From contig JBEKUI010000127.1 of the NCBI GenBank assembly GCA_049515175.1, forward strand, positions 1 to 12,385: DNA of 12,385 bases, read 5' to 3'. Of this stretch, positions 1-8,131 are shown piece by piece (position 1 is the first letter of the stretch; each line of letters opens with the position of its first letter). This DNA comes from JACQNR01 sp049515175 (GTDB lineage Bacteria; Acidobacteriota; Terriglobia; UBA7540). The position numbers were made by a program, and so were the translations under genes. Below the pieces are notes generated by a model. The model was not told the DNA's origin. It worked only from the letters and a program-made list of their open reading frames with translations, and did not search any database.

Positions 1-1
1 G

Positions 2-745
2 CGAGAACTTTCTCGCCTCGCACCTCTGGCGGCCTCTGCCGCGCTGGGCTACGTTTGCGTGGCGATGCAGGTCCGCTTCCACGGTTACACCTTCGAGACC
101 GCCTTCCCGTTTTTCTCGATGGTTTGGGGTTATCTGGCCGTGAAGCTCTATCAGGGCTGCCGGACGGCGGCGCGTGCCTGCCTGACGCGGGGGTGGAAGC
201 TGGCGAGGGTGCTCGTCTGGGTGGTGTTTGCCAATCTTGTGTTTTGGCCGATGCCGCAGCAGGTCATCAATTTGGGAGTCCATTACCGTGCTCTGGCGAA
301 ATGGTGGAGAGAAGGGCACCCCTACTACTCCCATTATCCCTGGCTCCATCCCGTTTCGCATTACCCCGACCAGTTGCGCGTGATCGGCTACCTGCGGGCC
401 AATCTCGGGCCGCAGGATGGCGTCTTCGTTTGGGGCAGCGAACCGTTGATCTATTTTCTGACCGCGCGCCCGTGCCCTGCGCGCTTCGTGACGAATCTCG
501 CTCTGGTCTCGCCCTGGTCGCCGCCCGCCTGGCGAGGCGAGTTGGTTGACCGCCTCCGCCCGTCGCCCCCGCGCTTCCTCGTCGTGGCGCGCGACGACGC
601 CGTGCCTCTGATCACCTACACCAAGCTCGACTCGGAAGAATTTCTCCAAGTCTTCCCCGAATTCGCGATATTCATCGCCGATTATTACGAGCCGGCGAAA
701 GATTTTGGGACTTTTGCGCTCTACCGGCGGCGAGAGGTGAAGTAG
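2..745 (+). CDS. GT39/ArnT-like membrane glycosyltransferase, C-terminal part (5' end outside window)
   Basis: The reading frame is open from base 2, so this is a fragment of a larger gene; the GTG at 59 is an internal codon, not a start. The visible 247 residues contain about three hydrophobic segments (near residues 7-22, 33-53 and 65-85), followed by a soluble tail of about 160 residues. That tail carries GVFVWGSEPLIYFL and FLVVARDD motifs and ends in a FGTFALYRRR strand. This tail is typical of GT-C (GT39/PMT-like) glycosyltransferases of Acidobacteria-type genomes, which transfer sugars from polyprenyl-phosphate donors on the outer side of the membrane. The catalytic first loop lies outside the window, so the activity cannot be checked. 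It converges on the minus-strand genes. Family call fairly sure; donor and acceptor unknown. Confidence 0.7.
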   Translation, partial: RELSRLAPLAASAALGYVCVAMQVRFHGYTFETAFPFFSMVWGYLAVKLYQGCRTAARACLTRGWKLARVLVWVVFANLVFWPMPQQVINLGVHYRALAKWWREGHPYYSHYPWLHPVSHYPDQLRVIGYLRANLGPQDGVFVWGSEPLIYFLTARPCPARFVTNLALVSPWSPPAWRGELVDRLRPSPPRFLVVARDDAVPLITYTKLDSEEFLQVFPEFAIFIADYYEPAKDFGTFALYRRREVK

Positions 746-845
746 AGGCCGCTTCATGGTGCCACGGAGGACAGGAAGGATTAGACTCATGGCGGGGTAA
801 ACCGGCCGCATGTCCACCGAGGGTTGTTCTGTTAATCGTTGAGAA
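746..845. other. Convergent intergenic gap with a possible degenerate dispersed repeat
   Basis: One hundred bases separate the stop codons of two converging genes. I see no hairpin followed by a T-run on either strand, so any terminator is not of the simple intrinsic type. Positions 761-782 (gccacggaggacaggaagga and two more bases) resemble a worn copy of the CCACGGAGGACACGGAGG-type intergenic repeat seen in many soil bacteria. This resemblance is from memory and weak. Confidence 0.3.
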
Positions 846-3395
846 TCAGCCCTGATTATCTTTTCTATTGCCGCCTGTCACGCACAAAACCACTAGGAGC
901 GCTAGTGCTGCGAGGCTAGTCACCAGCCCTGCACGCAGACCCTTCTGGCGATAGCTGAATCGAACCTCGTGCTCTCCTGCCGGGCAGAATACGGCCCGAA
1001 AGAGGCCGTTGGCGCGGTAGATCTCTACCTCCTGGCCATCGACTGAAGCGTGCCAATTGGGGTCAAAGCGGTCGAGCAAAACCACGTAGCCGGCTCGAGC
1101 CATGCGAGCGCGGAGAATTACAGAATTGGGTTCGTGGCGGACGATCTCGACGTCTCCCGGCGGTGAGCTTGAATCGGAGCCGGAAAGCGGCTGGGCAGCG
1201 GTTGATAGGAAAACTTCGCTCCTGGGATCGAAGGCGGGGTCGGAAAGGCGAGTGAACATTTCGCGCAGGCTGGGTGGCGTGGTCGCCCAGGCTGCGGCGA
1301 ATGCGCGCGGGGTCGCGCAAAGATTCTCGAAAAGATAATGAGGGTCGGGGGAGCCGTTGGAGATGCTGGCGACTTCGCGCTGAGTGCTGGGTGCGGCGGC
1401 ATTGCGCGAGGGGAGTACTTCGTAGCGTACGTTGGTTCGCCCCAGCAGGCACGCGGTGCGCGCGGGGTCACTGAGGCCCTTGAGCGCAAACACCCAGAAG
1501 TCGTAGAGGTAGATTGGGAACGACCGCTCGACGTCGATGTTGGCGACACCCTCGGCATCGAGAAGCAGGGTCGAGCGTGCGAGGATCAGGCGGTCGCGGA
1601 AGGGAAGCTGTGCCAAGGGCGGCAAATCGCGCGCCTCGGGGATTGAATCGAAGTTGACAAAGGCTTGAGAAGGCGGCGTGGGTGGCGCGTTCTCTGACTC
1701 GTGAAACACATAGGCGAACCGGTAGGGCCGTCCTGTGGGGTCGAACTGCGCGAGCACCGGCGGCCGGTAGGTATAGAAGGTCTTCGGCACGACGGGGTTC
1801 GCGCTCTGGTTGACCCAGGCCAGGTTGGCGAGACCGAGAAGTGCCAGCGCGAGAGTCGCGCGGCGCGCCCAAGGTAAATTCCGCGCCCGTCCTTCAATGA
1901 GCAGTAATCCGCCTAAGGTGAATCCTGCCAAGCCGGGCAAATGAACCAGCAGCATCTTCGTGAAGTAGCGCAGCGCCCACAGGACCTGATCTGCCGTCAG
2001 TTCCCCGGCGGCCGAGCGGATGAACATGCGGTTGGTCCGCAGGAGGACCCATCCCGCGAAGGACTCGATCGCGCGGGGAAATAGAAACGCAGTCAGCCAC
2101 GCCAGGACGATGATACCCAACAGGATGGCGAGCGGACGGACGAGCCGATTCCGCTGGTCCCTCCAGTCGGCGGAATCCCGACTCAGCCCGTCGAGGCCCC
2201 AGCCCGCGAGCAGTGCAACGAGCGCCAGCATCGGGATCAGCAGCTTGGCCGGAAAACGAACCAGCGCGAGCGGCGGGAAGAGCAGGTAGACGAGAGCAAA
2301 AACCGGAGTAAAGCGGCCGAAGGAAAGGACCAGCAGCGCGACGACCGCAAAGCCCGCGAACTTGTGGCGACGATCGCCGCCGCGCACCGCACCTACGAAG
2401 GCGAAGAAGAGAGGGATGAATCCCACAAACACGGAACAGTAATAGGGCAGGTTGTGACTGCTCAGGACGGAGGTCCAAAGCGTCGGCGAGTCTATCGTCG
2501 GGCCGAAGAATCCGGGAACGACGAATTCGAGCAACATCAGAGGATGGAATGACCAGCTTGTGGTTTCTTTGAAGGGCAGGCCTTCGACACCGCGCCGCGA
2601 ATTGCTGAGCAGGCTGAGCGAGGGAAGTAATTGAACCGCCGAAAGCGCGACGAAGAGTGCCCCCATCATGGCGAAGGTGATTACGATGCGCAGGTTCGCA
2701 GCGGCCAGTGGACGGTGCAAGTGGCCGCTTTGGAAGAGAGCATAAGCCAGGCAGAGGATGAAAGTCACGATGAGCGTGAAGGGTTCGGAAGCGAGGAATT
2801 GCAGGGCAAAGACGAATGTGAGAAGAACCCACGACCGGCGCGAGGCGCGCGCCAGGGCTAGGTCAGTGAAGAGCAATGCCCAGGGAATCCATGCGGCGGC
2901 CGCGGCGTGGTTGTAGAGATTACCCAGGGAGAGCAGTGGACCGCTGAAGCCGAAGATGAATCCGGCGAAGAATGCGGCGAAGCGGCTCTGTCCCCAGCGC
3001 CGGGCCAGGCCATAGGTCCCGGCGGCCGCGAGCGCGAAGTGAAGCACATAGTGGAGCGTGTAGGCGAGATCGATGGGCAGAAGAATCAGCAGCAGAGTTG
3101 AAGGATAGAAAAAGAGAAAGTTGGGATTGGCGAGCACGGGCTCGCCGTAATTGAGGAATGGATTCCAATAGGGAAGCTGGCCCTGGCGGCAGATCTCTTG
3201 AATGAACTTCGCGTGGGGATAGCTGTAATTGAACACATCGCGATAGAAGAACATGGCGGGTGTGAATAACACCCGCCAGAACAGGGCGGTCATGCAGGCG
3301 GCGAGCAGCACCAGCGGCCCGACGTCCTGGCGCGTGAACGGCGGAGCGCCGGGCGCGGAGGCTCCAGAGGGATTGTGCTGCGAGGAATTCTGCAT
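846..3395 (-). CDS. YfhO-family polytopic membrane protein (GT-C-like glycosyltransferase)
   Basis: This 849-residue protein has a membrane segment near residues 27-47. A first outer loop follows with FFYRDVFNYSYPHAKF (49-64) and QLPYWNPFLNYGEPVLANPN (73-92). Then come many further hydrophobic helices to about residue 530, a soluble region, and a final membrane helix near 830-845. The C-terminal domain motif FDPNWHASVDG, then GEHEVRFSYRQKGL, is the hallmark of YfhO proteins. Asp53 in the RD motif sits where GT-C enzymes carry their catalytic acid. Bacillus YfhO is needed for glycosylation of lipoteichoic acid, so an outer-face sugar transfer from a polyprenyl-phosphate donor is likely here, with unknown substrate. 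The ATG start has no purine-rich ribosome site ahead of it. It lies 89 bp downstream of the SpeE-like gene on the same strand. Confidence 0.8.
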   Translation of the reverse strand: MQNSSQHNPSGASAPGAPPFTRQDVGPLVLLAACMTALFWRVLFTPAMFFYRDVFNYSYPHAKFIQEICRQGQLPYWNPFLNYGEPVLANPNFLFFYPSTLLLILLPIDLAYTLHYVLHFALAAAGTYGLARRWGQSRFAAFFAGFIFGFSGPLLSLGNLYNHAAAAAWIPWALLFTDLALARASRRSWVLLTFVFALQFLASEPFTLIVTFILCLAYALFQSGHLHRPLAAANLRIVITFAMMGALFVALSAVQLLPSLSLLSNSRRGVEGLPFKETTSWSFHPLMLLEFVVPGFFGPTIDSPTLWTSVLSSHNLPYYCSVFVGFIPLFFAFVGAVRGGDRRHKFAGFAVVALLVLSFGRFTPVFALVYLLFPPLALVRFPAKLLIPMLALVALLAGWGLDGLSRDSADWRDQRNRLVRPLAILLGIIVLAWLTAFLFPRAIESFAGWVLLRTNRMFIRSAAGELTADQVLWALRYFTKMLLVHLPGLAGFTLGGLLLIEGRARNLPWARRATLALALLGLANLAWVNQSANPVVPKTFYTYRPPVLAQFDPTGRPYRFAYVFHESENAPPTPPSQAFVNFDSIPEARDLPPLAQLPFRDRLILARSTLLLDAEGVANIDVERSFPIYLYDFWVFALKGLSDPARTACLLGRTNVRYEVLPSRNAAAPSTQREVASISNGSPDPHYLFENLCATPRAFAAAWATTPPSLREMFTRLSDPAFDPRSEVFLSTAAQPLSGSDSSSPPGDVEIVRHEPNSVILRARMARAGYVVLLDRFDPNWHASVDGQEVEIYRANGLFRAVFCPAGEHEVRFSYRQKGLRAGLVTSLAALALLVVLCVTGGNRKDNQG

Positions 3396-3484
3396 CGCTT
3401 AGTCGGAGAGGAAAGCTAGCACAGGCGGGCGGCGCAAGCCAAGCGCCCTCGCCGGTGGCGTTCGGCGCGGAGTAGCGGGCAATC

Positions 3485-5758
3485 TCATGAGCTTGTCCGC
3501 GGGCGATAGAGGACGGCCGAGAGCGCATAGAGCAGAACGGCGACGAGCATCAGATACCGAAACCCGAGGAGCATGGAAGTATTCTCGGCCAGGCCGCCGA
3601 GCATTGCGCCTGCCGTATTGGCGCCGAAGTGCCGGTCGGGCTGCGTGCTTTGCGCGAAGCAGACGGCGAAAATCACGCCCGCAAAGAGAATGGGTGCGAA
3701 GACGAGCAGGCAGGATCCGACGACCTGCGGAATGCGGTTCATCCCCAGGAAAAAGTCGAGGGGGATAAGAATGTTCAGGGCGAGCGTCACAAACAATCCC
3801 GCGTAATAGGGGCGCAGGTCCGCGGGGCGGAACCTCAGCACGAAAAGGTTGGCGCCCAGGATCATCACCAGGACGGCGAAAAAGACCACAGAATTCACCA
3901 TCCAGGTGCTGCCAAACAGCAGCGCCATGTGGACCACTGCCTTGGTTTCGACGAGCAGAAAGCCAGCGCCGAGGAAAAACATTCGCGCCGTGAGCGCGGG
4001 GCCGGGCGGGGTGCCGGCGTTCTTGGGCGTGAAAAGGAAAATCAGCAGGAAGGCCAGAACGCCCATGATGGCCATGCCGCGCAGGGCATGAAATGGAATC
4101 ATCGGCTGGCGGAGATAGAGGAACGGCCAGTCGTCGGTGGCCATGCGTGTGCCGGCAGGAAGATTCACCTGGGCCAGGATGAAGCGCTTCCACTGCGATT
4201 GTTCCCCTGGGGCGGGATGTTGCTCGAAGCCGTTGGGGGTGGTGAGATCAGGGGCGCGGCCGTCGCGCAGCCAGTATTCGGGGTGGCGCACGAACGCCTC
4301 TCTCACTCGCGTGGTATTGCCTGCCAGAAACATCGTAAATCCGCCGGCGCTGAGGGGTTCGATGACCGGCCGGGGAGGAAGGGTGAGGACCAGCGGGTCT
4401 GATCCGAAGGTGTCCTGCATGCCGCGGAAAATGCGCGCCACGATCCAACCCTGCCGGAAGAAGTTGTAGACGACGAACATCCCATCCGGGTTGAGGCAGC
4501 GGTGCACGTCCGCGAACGCCTGTCGCGTAAAGAGGTAGCTCTCCAGCCGGATGTTGCTGTAGCCGCTGTGCAGGACGAGCGAATCGACCAGCGCATAGAT
4601 GATCAGGTCATACTTCCGGGTTGTCGAGCGCAGGAAGTTGCGGCCATCGTCAACCACGCCATTCACACGCGGATCGTAATAGGGCCCATCGTAGTGATAC
4701 ACCTTGCCCAGGCGGAAGATCACGGGGTCAATCTCCACGGCGTCAACGTGCTGAGCTCCCCATTGCAGCGCGCGGCTGACGTCGTTGCCGCTGCCGGCGC
4801 CGATAATCAGCACGTTCTCGAAGGGCGTGCCGCCGGAATCGCGATTGAGGAGATGCGGCAGTGGGTAGGCGTGGGACGGCAAGGCGTTGTTATTGCGCGA
4901 GACCATGTCCTGATGGGTGATCTGGTTAACGCTGATGGAGCGCCGCAAGCGGTTGAAATCGATGCGGTAGTACGGCGACCAGAAGTACTGGCCCGCGTCA
5001 GCACCTTGGATCTTCAAGGCGCCGGAGGTCAGCGTGGCCAAATAGACGATGGCGGCCAGGGGAATGAGCAAGATGACCCGCAGTGTCGCACGCGCCAGGC
5101 GCCCCCGTGGGGCGCTGCGAACAGCGGCAAAGTAGCCCACTCCAATCGCGATCGGGGAGAACCACCAGACCGGCGGCAGTTCCAGCCACGAGCAGGCCGC
5201 GAAAAGCGCAATCCCCGCCAGGCTGCCCAGGATATTGATGCTGTACGCCTGCACGCGTCCGGGAATCTGCTGAAAGGCGCGTCCTAATTCCTGGCCCGGT
5301 CCGACCATCGCCAGAGCCACAATCAGGAAGAAAAATCCTCCCAGCACCTCCACCGGAACAAAAAACTTCGTGGGGTCGGGAGTAACGTACTCGGTGCCGA
5401 AGAAGACGAGCTGGGGCGAGGCCTGGTTGGCGACGCTCACCAGTTTCTCGACTTTCCCTTTCTCGTGCTCGATGAAGTGAGCAGCGAGCATGGCCAGAGC
5501 GAGGAGAATCGGAGTCCAGTAAATGAGGTTGACCTTTCGGCGCGCCGCCAGGCAGCCCACCGACATGCCCACAAAGCAGGCGAGCAGAACCATGTTGGTG
5601 AAGAAGGTCAGGAAGAGGACGTGCGCCGGGAACCAGCGGATGCAGGCGAGCTCCAGGAAGAGGATCAGAAAACTTACCCCGCCCAGTTCGGCGGCGGCGC
5701 CAGACGTTGAGGGAGGATTGTTGGGGGGGAGTGCCTGGTCCGAGTTTCCGTTGGCCAT
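3485..5758 (-). CDS. Membrane-embedded spermidine-synthase-like (SAM methyltransferase fold) protein
   Basis: A 757-residue three-part protein. The N-terminal membrane region (about 27-245) has six or so hydrophobic helices. It is followed by a Rossmann methyltransferase-fold domain (about 310-480) and a second membrane region (about 555-750). The nucleotide-binding motif VLIIGAGSGNDVSRAL (316-331) is followed by the acidic VEIDP strand end (341-345) and DDGRNFLR (370-377), as in spermidine synthases. However, the catalytic loop region reads YDLIIYALVDSLVLHSGYSN (383-402) instead of the usual D-S-(S/T)-D-P. Polyamine transfer is therefore doubtful; an SAM-dependent or nucleotide-binding membrane role is possible. 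TDDWPFLYLR (541-550) is typical of this fused subgroup. The ATG at 5758 is preferred over the TTG one codon upstream. No strong ribosome site is visible. Confidence 0.75.
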   Translation of the reverse strand: MANGNSDQALPPNNPPSTSGAAAELGGVSFLILFLELACIRWFPAHVLFLTFFTNMVLLACFVGMSVGCLAARRKVNLIYWTPILLALAMLAAHFIEHEKGKVEKLVSVANQASPQLVFFGTEYVTPDPTKFFVPVEVLGGFFFLIVALAMVGPGQELGRAFQQIPGRVQAYSINILGSLAGIALFAACSWLELPPVWWFSPIAIGVGYFAAVRSAPRGRLARATLRVILLIPLAAIVYLATLTSGALKIQGADAGQYFWSPYYRIDFNRLRRSISVNQITHQDMVSRNNNALPSHAYPLPHLLNRDSGGTPFENVLIIGAGSGNDVSRALQWGAQHVDAVEIDPVIFRLGKVYHYDGPYYDPRVNGVVDDGRNFLRSTTRKYDLIIYALVDSLVLHSGYSNIRLESYLFTRQAFADVHRCLNPDGMFVVYNFFRQGWIVARIFRGMQDTFGSDPLVLTLPPRPVIEPLSAGGFTMFLAGNTTRVREAFVRHPEYWLRDGRAPDLTTPNGFEQHPAPGEQSQWKRFILAQVNLPAGTRMATDDWPFLYLRQPMIPFHALRGMAIMGVLAFLLIFLFTPKNAGTPPGPALTARMFFLGAGFLLVETKAVVHMALLFGSTWMVNSVVFFAVLVMILGANLFVLRFRPADLRPYYAGLFVTLALNILIPLDFFLGMNRIPQVVGSCLLVFAPILFAGVIFAVCFAQSTQPDRHFGANTAGAMLGGLAENTSMLLGFRYLMLVAVLLYALSAVLYRPRTSS

Positions 5759-5978
5759 CAAGATTCCGTCGCGGCGTGGTCTGCCGGCGGTGGGGTGAAG
5801 CGATTGCCCGTGTCATCACTGCCGCAGCCTGCCCTGAAGCCTTCTGCGAATCCGTAACTATGGCATTTTCGGCCCGCCAAAAGCAACACCGTCGAGCCCT
5901 TTTCCGCAGTCCAGCCGGAAACGTACACTATGGTCGGCGCGCCCGATCACCCATGCGCGTTTTCACAGGCCGCGGTAG
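5759..5978. other. Intergenic region upstream of the SpeE-like gene
   Basis: This 220-bp gap between two same-strand genes holds no convincing small gene. No hairpin with a T-run was seen downstream of the sulfatase-like gene. Minus-strand CATAGT hexamers (for example reverse of 5858-5875 and 5927-5934) only weakly resemble a -10 box and have poor -35 partners, so I do not call a promoter. Its length suggests the SpeE-like gene could have its own promoter. Confidence 0.3.
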
Positions 5979-8066
5979 TTAGCGGTAGGGAAGAGAATTG
6001 ACCGAGTCGATATCTTGCGGAAGCGGTTTGCGCGGCGGCGGAGAGTCTGGATCGAAGAGGGACTGCACAGTCCTCACGGGGCGGCCCTGAACCAATGACG
6101 AATCCTGGAATTCTGCGCCGAAAAGGGCTGCGTGATGGTACGAGTACCCTGGCCGGTCGAGGGCGTAGAGGTATTCGGGTCCGCGCCAAGGCCGGCTCGA
6201 ATGGGCCAGGCGTGCTTCGAGCGACTTGTGAAGGCTCTCCACGATCGGTGTGTACTGCGGGTCTTCCGCGAGGTCGGTCTTTTCCGCCGGGTCGGTAGTC
6301 CAGTGATACAGTTCCGCGTGGCCATGCGAGTCGTGAAGATAGTGCCATTCCGACGTCATCAAGCTGGCTTCCACGGGGCGAAAATAGGGGAGAAACGGCA
6401 CCAGTTCGGAGACGGCCAAATCGTCCGTGGGCCGCGCCTTGTAGCCCGGAGTATAGAAGCGGCGCAAGCTGAAGAGCTGCAATGGAATGGAGTCTCCCAG
6501 GGCCAGGTCGAGCACGGTCCCGAAGAGTTCGCGTGTGCGAACGAGGTGCGGAATCCTGAGACCGGCGGGGATTCCGAGCCCGGCGAGAATCAGCGGGACG
6601 TGCAACTGCTCGCGATAGAGAGAACGTCCGTGGAGGTACTGACCGTGGTCGCCAAAAGACTCGCCGTGGTCGGAGGTTACGATGACGATCGTATTGGCCC
6701 AGTCGGGTGAGGCAGCAAGCGACCGCAGGAGCTTATCGACCTGGTCATCCAGAAAGGCGAGAGAGTTGTCGTATCCGGTGATGAGCGACTCGTTTTCCTC
6801 AGGCGCGAGCGGTGGGTTGAGCGGAAATCCGCGTGTAAAACTCACCCTTCGCACGGCGGATTTGGATGCTTGCCCAAAGCGCCGGTCGTAAGGAGGCGGG
6901 GCCAGATAAGGGTCGTGGGCATCGAAGTAGTTGATGAAGAGAAAGTAGGGACGATTCGATCGACCCCGCAGCCAGTGGAAGACGTCGCGGTTCACATCGC
7001 GCGCCTCGCGCCGGAAATACATGTCGGGCCGCACGGCGTTGAGGTAGATGGGCTGAAGGACCGCCTTTCCCACTAGGGTGGAGACTAGGTTGTAAGGCAG
7101 CGAAGCTCCGCCGTCATTATAGATTTCGAAGCCCTGGTCCAATCCCCGGTCTGGGAATCCGAACCCATTGGCATTGACGCCCGCAGTCTCATAACCGTAG
7201 GACGCCAGAATTTCGGCCAACGTTCGCGGACCGGCATAAAGCGGGCTGAAGATATTGGCGCCATGTTGGTGCGGAAGCAGGCCCGTGAAGATCGAAGCGA
7301 GCGACGGGAGAGTCCACGACGAGGGAGCGATGGCTTGCTCAAACAGGACGCCGTGGCTGGCGAGACGGTCGAGGTTGGGTGTGGTAGGCCGCTGGTAGCC
7401 GTAGGCGGACAGGTGATCCGCGCGCACCGTATCGAGTGTGATGAGCACGATATTCGGGCGGCGCAACGGAAGGGCAGGATGGGAATGAACGGTTCGCCAA
7501 AAATCGAAGGTGTCAGCACTGTGAATGGTGATGGCTGAGAGAAGCATCAGTGTGATGACCGCGAGCGATTTGAACCACGGTCGAACCGGCCAATGAACTT
7601 CTGGATCGAACAGCCAGATGGTTCTCCGGTGACCGAATCGCGCAGCGGCCAATGCGACAGTGAAGACTATCGCAAACCATAACAAGGGAGCACGCGGGTT
7701 TTCGATAACGTCCAGTTCGGCGACCCAAACCTGCAAAAGGTGGATCGTCCACCCAATGTGCGCACCTGCCACCCCGACCATCACGCACCCTAGGACCACA
7801 CGTTTCCAGAAATCGAAGAGCCAGCGCGTTGTTGCGAGCCATCCCAGGAAAAGGCCAACCATGCCCATGAACACCAAGTTTACGAGGGGAGCCAGAAAGA
7901 ATATGACCGGATCTGCGCCCGGGCTTGAGGATATGGGCACGACGGGTGTGAAGTATCGGAGTGGGGCTTCGACGAACCCCAGCAGGAGACCAAGTGTAAG
8001 TCCGATCAGGGTAAACCGCGTGACGATCACACGGTCTCGCGCCGACGAGGATGCAGTCAACCCCAT
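5979..8066 (-). CDS. Membrane-anchored sulfatase/alkaline-phosphatase-superfamily enzyme
   Basis: A 695-residue protein with about five N-terminal membrane helices (between residues 15 and 182), then an outward-facing catalytic domain starting at RRPNIVLITLDTVRADHLSAYGY (202-224). Asp212 is the first metal ligand. SSWTLPSLASIFTG (249-262) is the nucleophile motif. FINYFDAHDPYLAPP (377-391) and TSDHGESFGDHGQYLHG (464-480) supply the remaining metal and substrate ligands (Asp466, His467, His479). Aligning the nucleophile motif with the C/S-x-P-x-R signature of sulfatases puts Thr252 at the nucleophile position, as in LtaS- and EptA-type phosphotransferases. Phospho-group hydrolysis or transfer on an envelope component therefore seems likelier than sulfate removal. 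The ATG at 8066 has a GGGGA site 4 nt upstream. A GTG at 8087 would add seven residues but lacks such a site. Confidence 0.8.
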   Translation of the reverse strand: MGLTASSSARDRVIVTRFTLIGLTLGLLLGFVEAPLRYFTPVVPISSSPGADPVIFFLAPLVNLVFMGMVGLFLGWLATTRWLFDFWKRVVLGCVMVGVAGAHIGWTIHLLQVWVAELDVIENPRAPLLWFAIVFTVALAAARFGHRRTIWLFDPEVHWPVRPWFKSLAVITLMLLSAITIHSADTFDFWRTVHSHPALPLRRPNIVLITLDTVRADHLSAYGYQRPTTPNLDRLASHGVLFEQAIAPSSWTLPSLASIFTGLLPHQHGANIFSPLYAGPRTLAEILASYGYETAGVNANGFGFPDRGLDQGFEIYNDGGASLPYNLVSTLVGKAVLQPIYLNAVRPDMYFRREARDVNRDVFHWLRGRSNRPYFLFINYFDAHDPYLAPPPYDRRFGQASKSAVRRVSFTRGFPLNPPLAPEENESLITGYDNSLAFLDDQVDKLLRSLAASPDWANTIVIVTSDHGESFGDHGQYLHGRSLYREQLHVPLILAGLGIPAGLRIPHLVRTRELFGTVLDLALGDSIPLQLFSLRRFYTPGYKARPTDDLAVSELVPFLPYFRPVEASLMTSEWHYLHDSHGHAELYHWTTDPAEKTDLAEDPQYTPIVESLHKSLEARLAHSSRPWRGPEYLYALDRPGYSYHHAALFGAEFQDSSLVQGRPVRTVQSLFDPDSPPPRKPLPQDIDSVNSLPYR

Positions 8067-8095
8067 TTCGTCCCCGAATCTTGCCACCGATGCTT

Positions 8096-8114
8096 ATTAT
8101 ATAGTGGTTGTCAA
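8096..8114 (-). promoter_or_regulatory. Candidate promoter for the sulfatase-like gene (perfect TATAAT)
   Basis: On the minus strand the short gap between the DUF362 stop and the sulfatase-like gene contains a perfect TATAAT (8101 down to 8096) in an AT-rich patch unlike its surroundings. A perfect TTGACA lies at 8114-8109, but only 7 nt separate the boxes, too few for a standard sigma-70 pair. At 17-18 nt spacing the -35 would be a poor TGTTTT/GTTTTC. Transcription would start near 8089. That leaves a leader of about 22 nt before the ATG at 8066, including its GGGGA site. The promoter is plausible, unproven. Confidence 0.45.
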
Positions 8115-8131
8115 CTCGGAAAACAGAATTG

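Noticed and set aside
4502..5287. A 261-residue plus-strand frame inside the SpeE-like gene
   Set aside because: Antisense shadow of a well-supported gene with no motifs of its own; the same applies to the plus-strand frame at 9180-9965.
8067..8087. GTG start at 8087 for the sulfatase-like gene
   Set aside because: No ribosome site precedes it, and it would lie almost at the predicted transcription start; the ATG at 8066 has GGGGA upstream.
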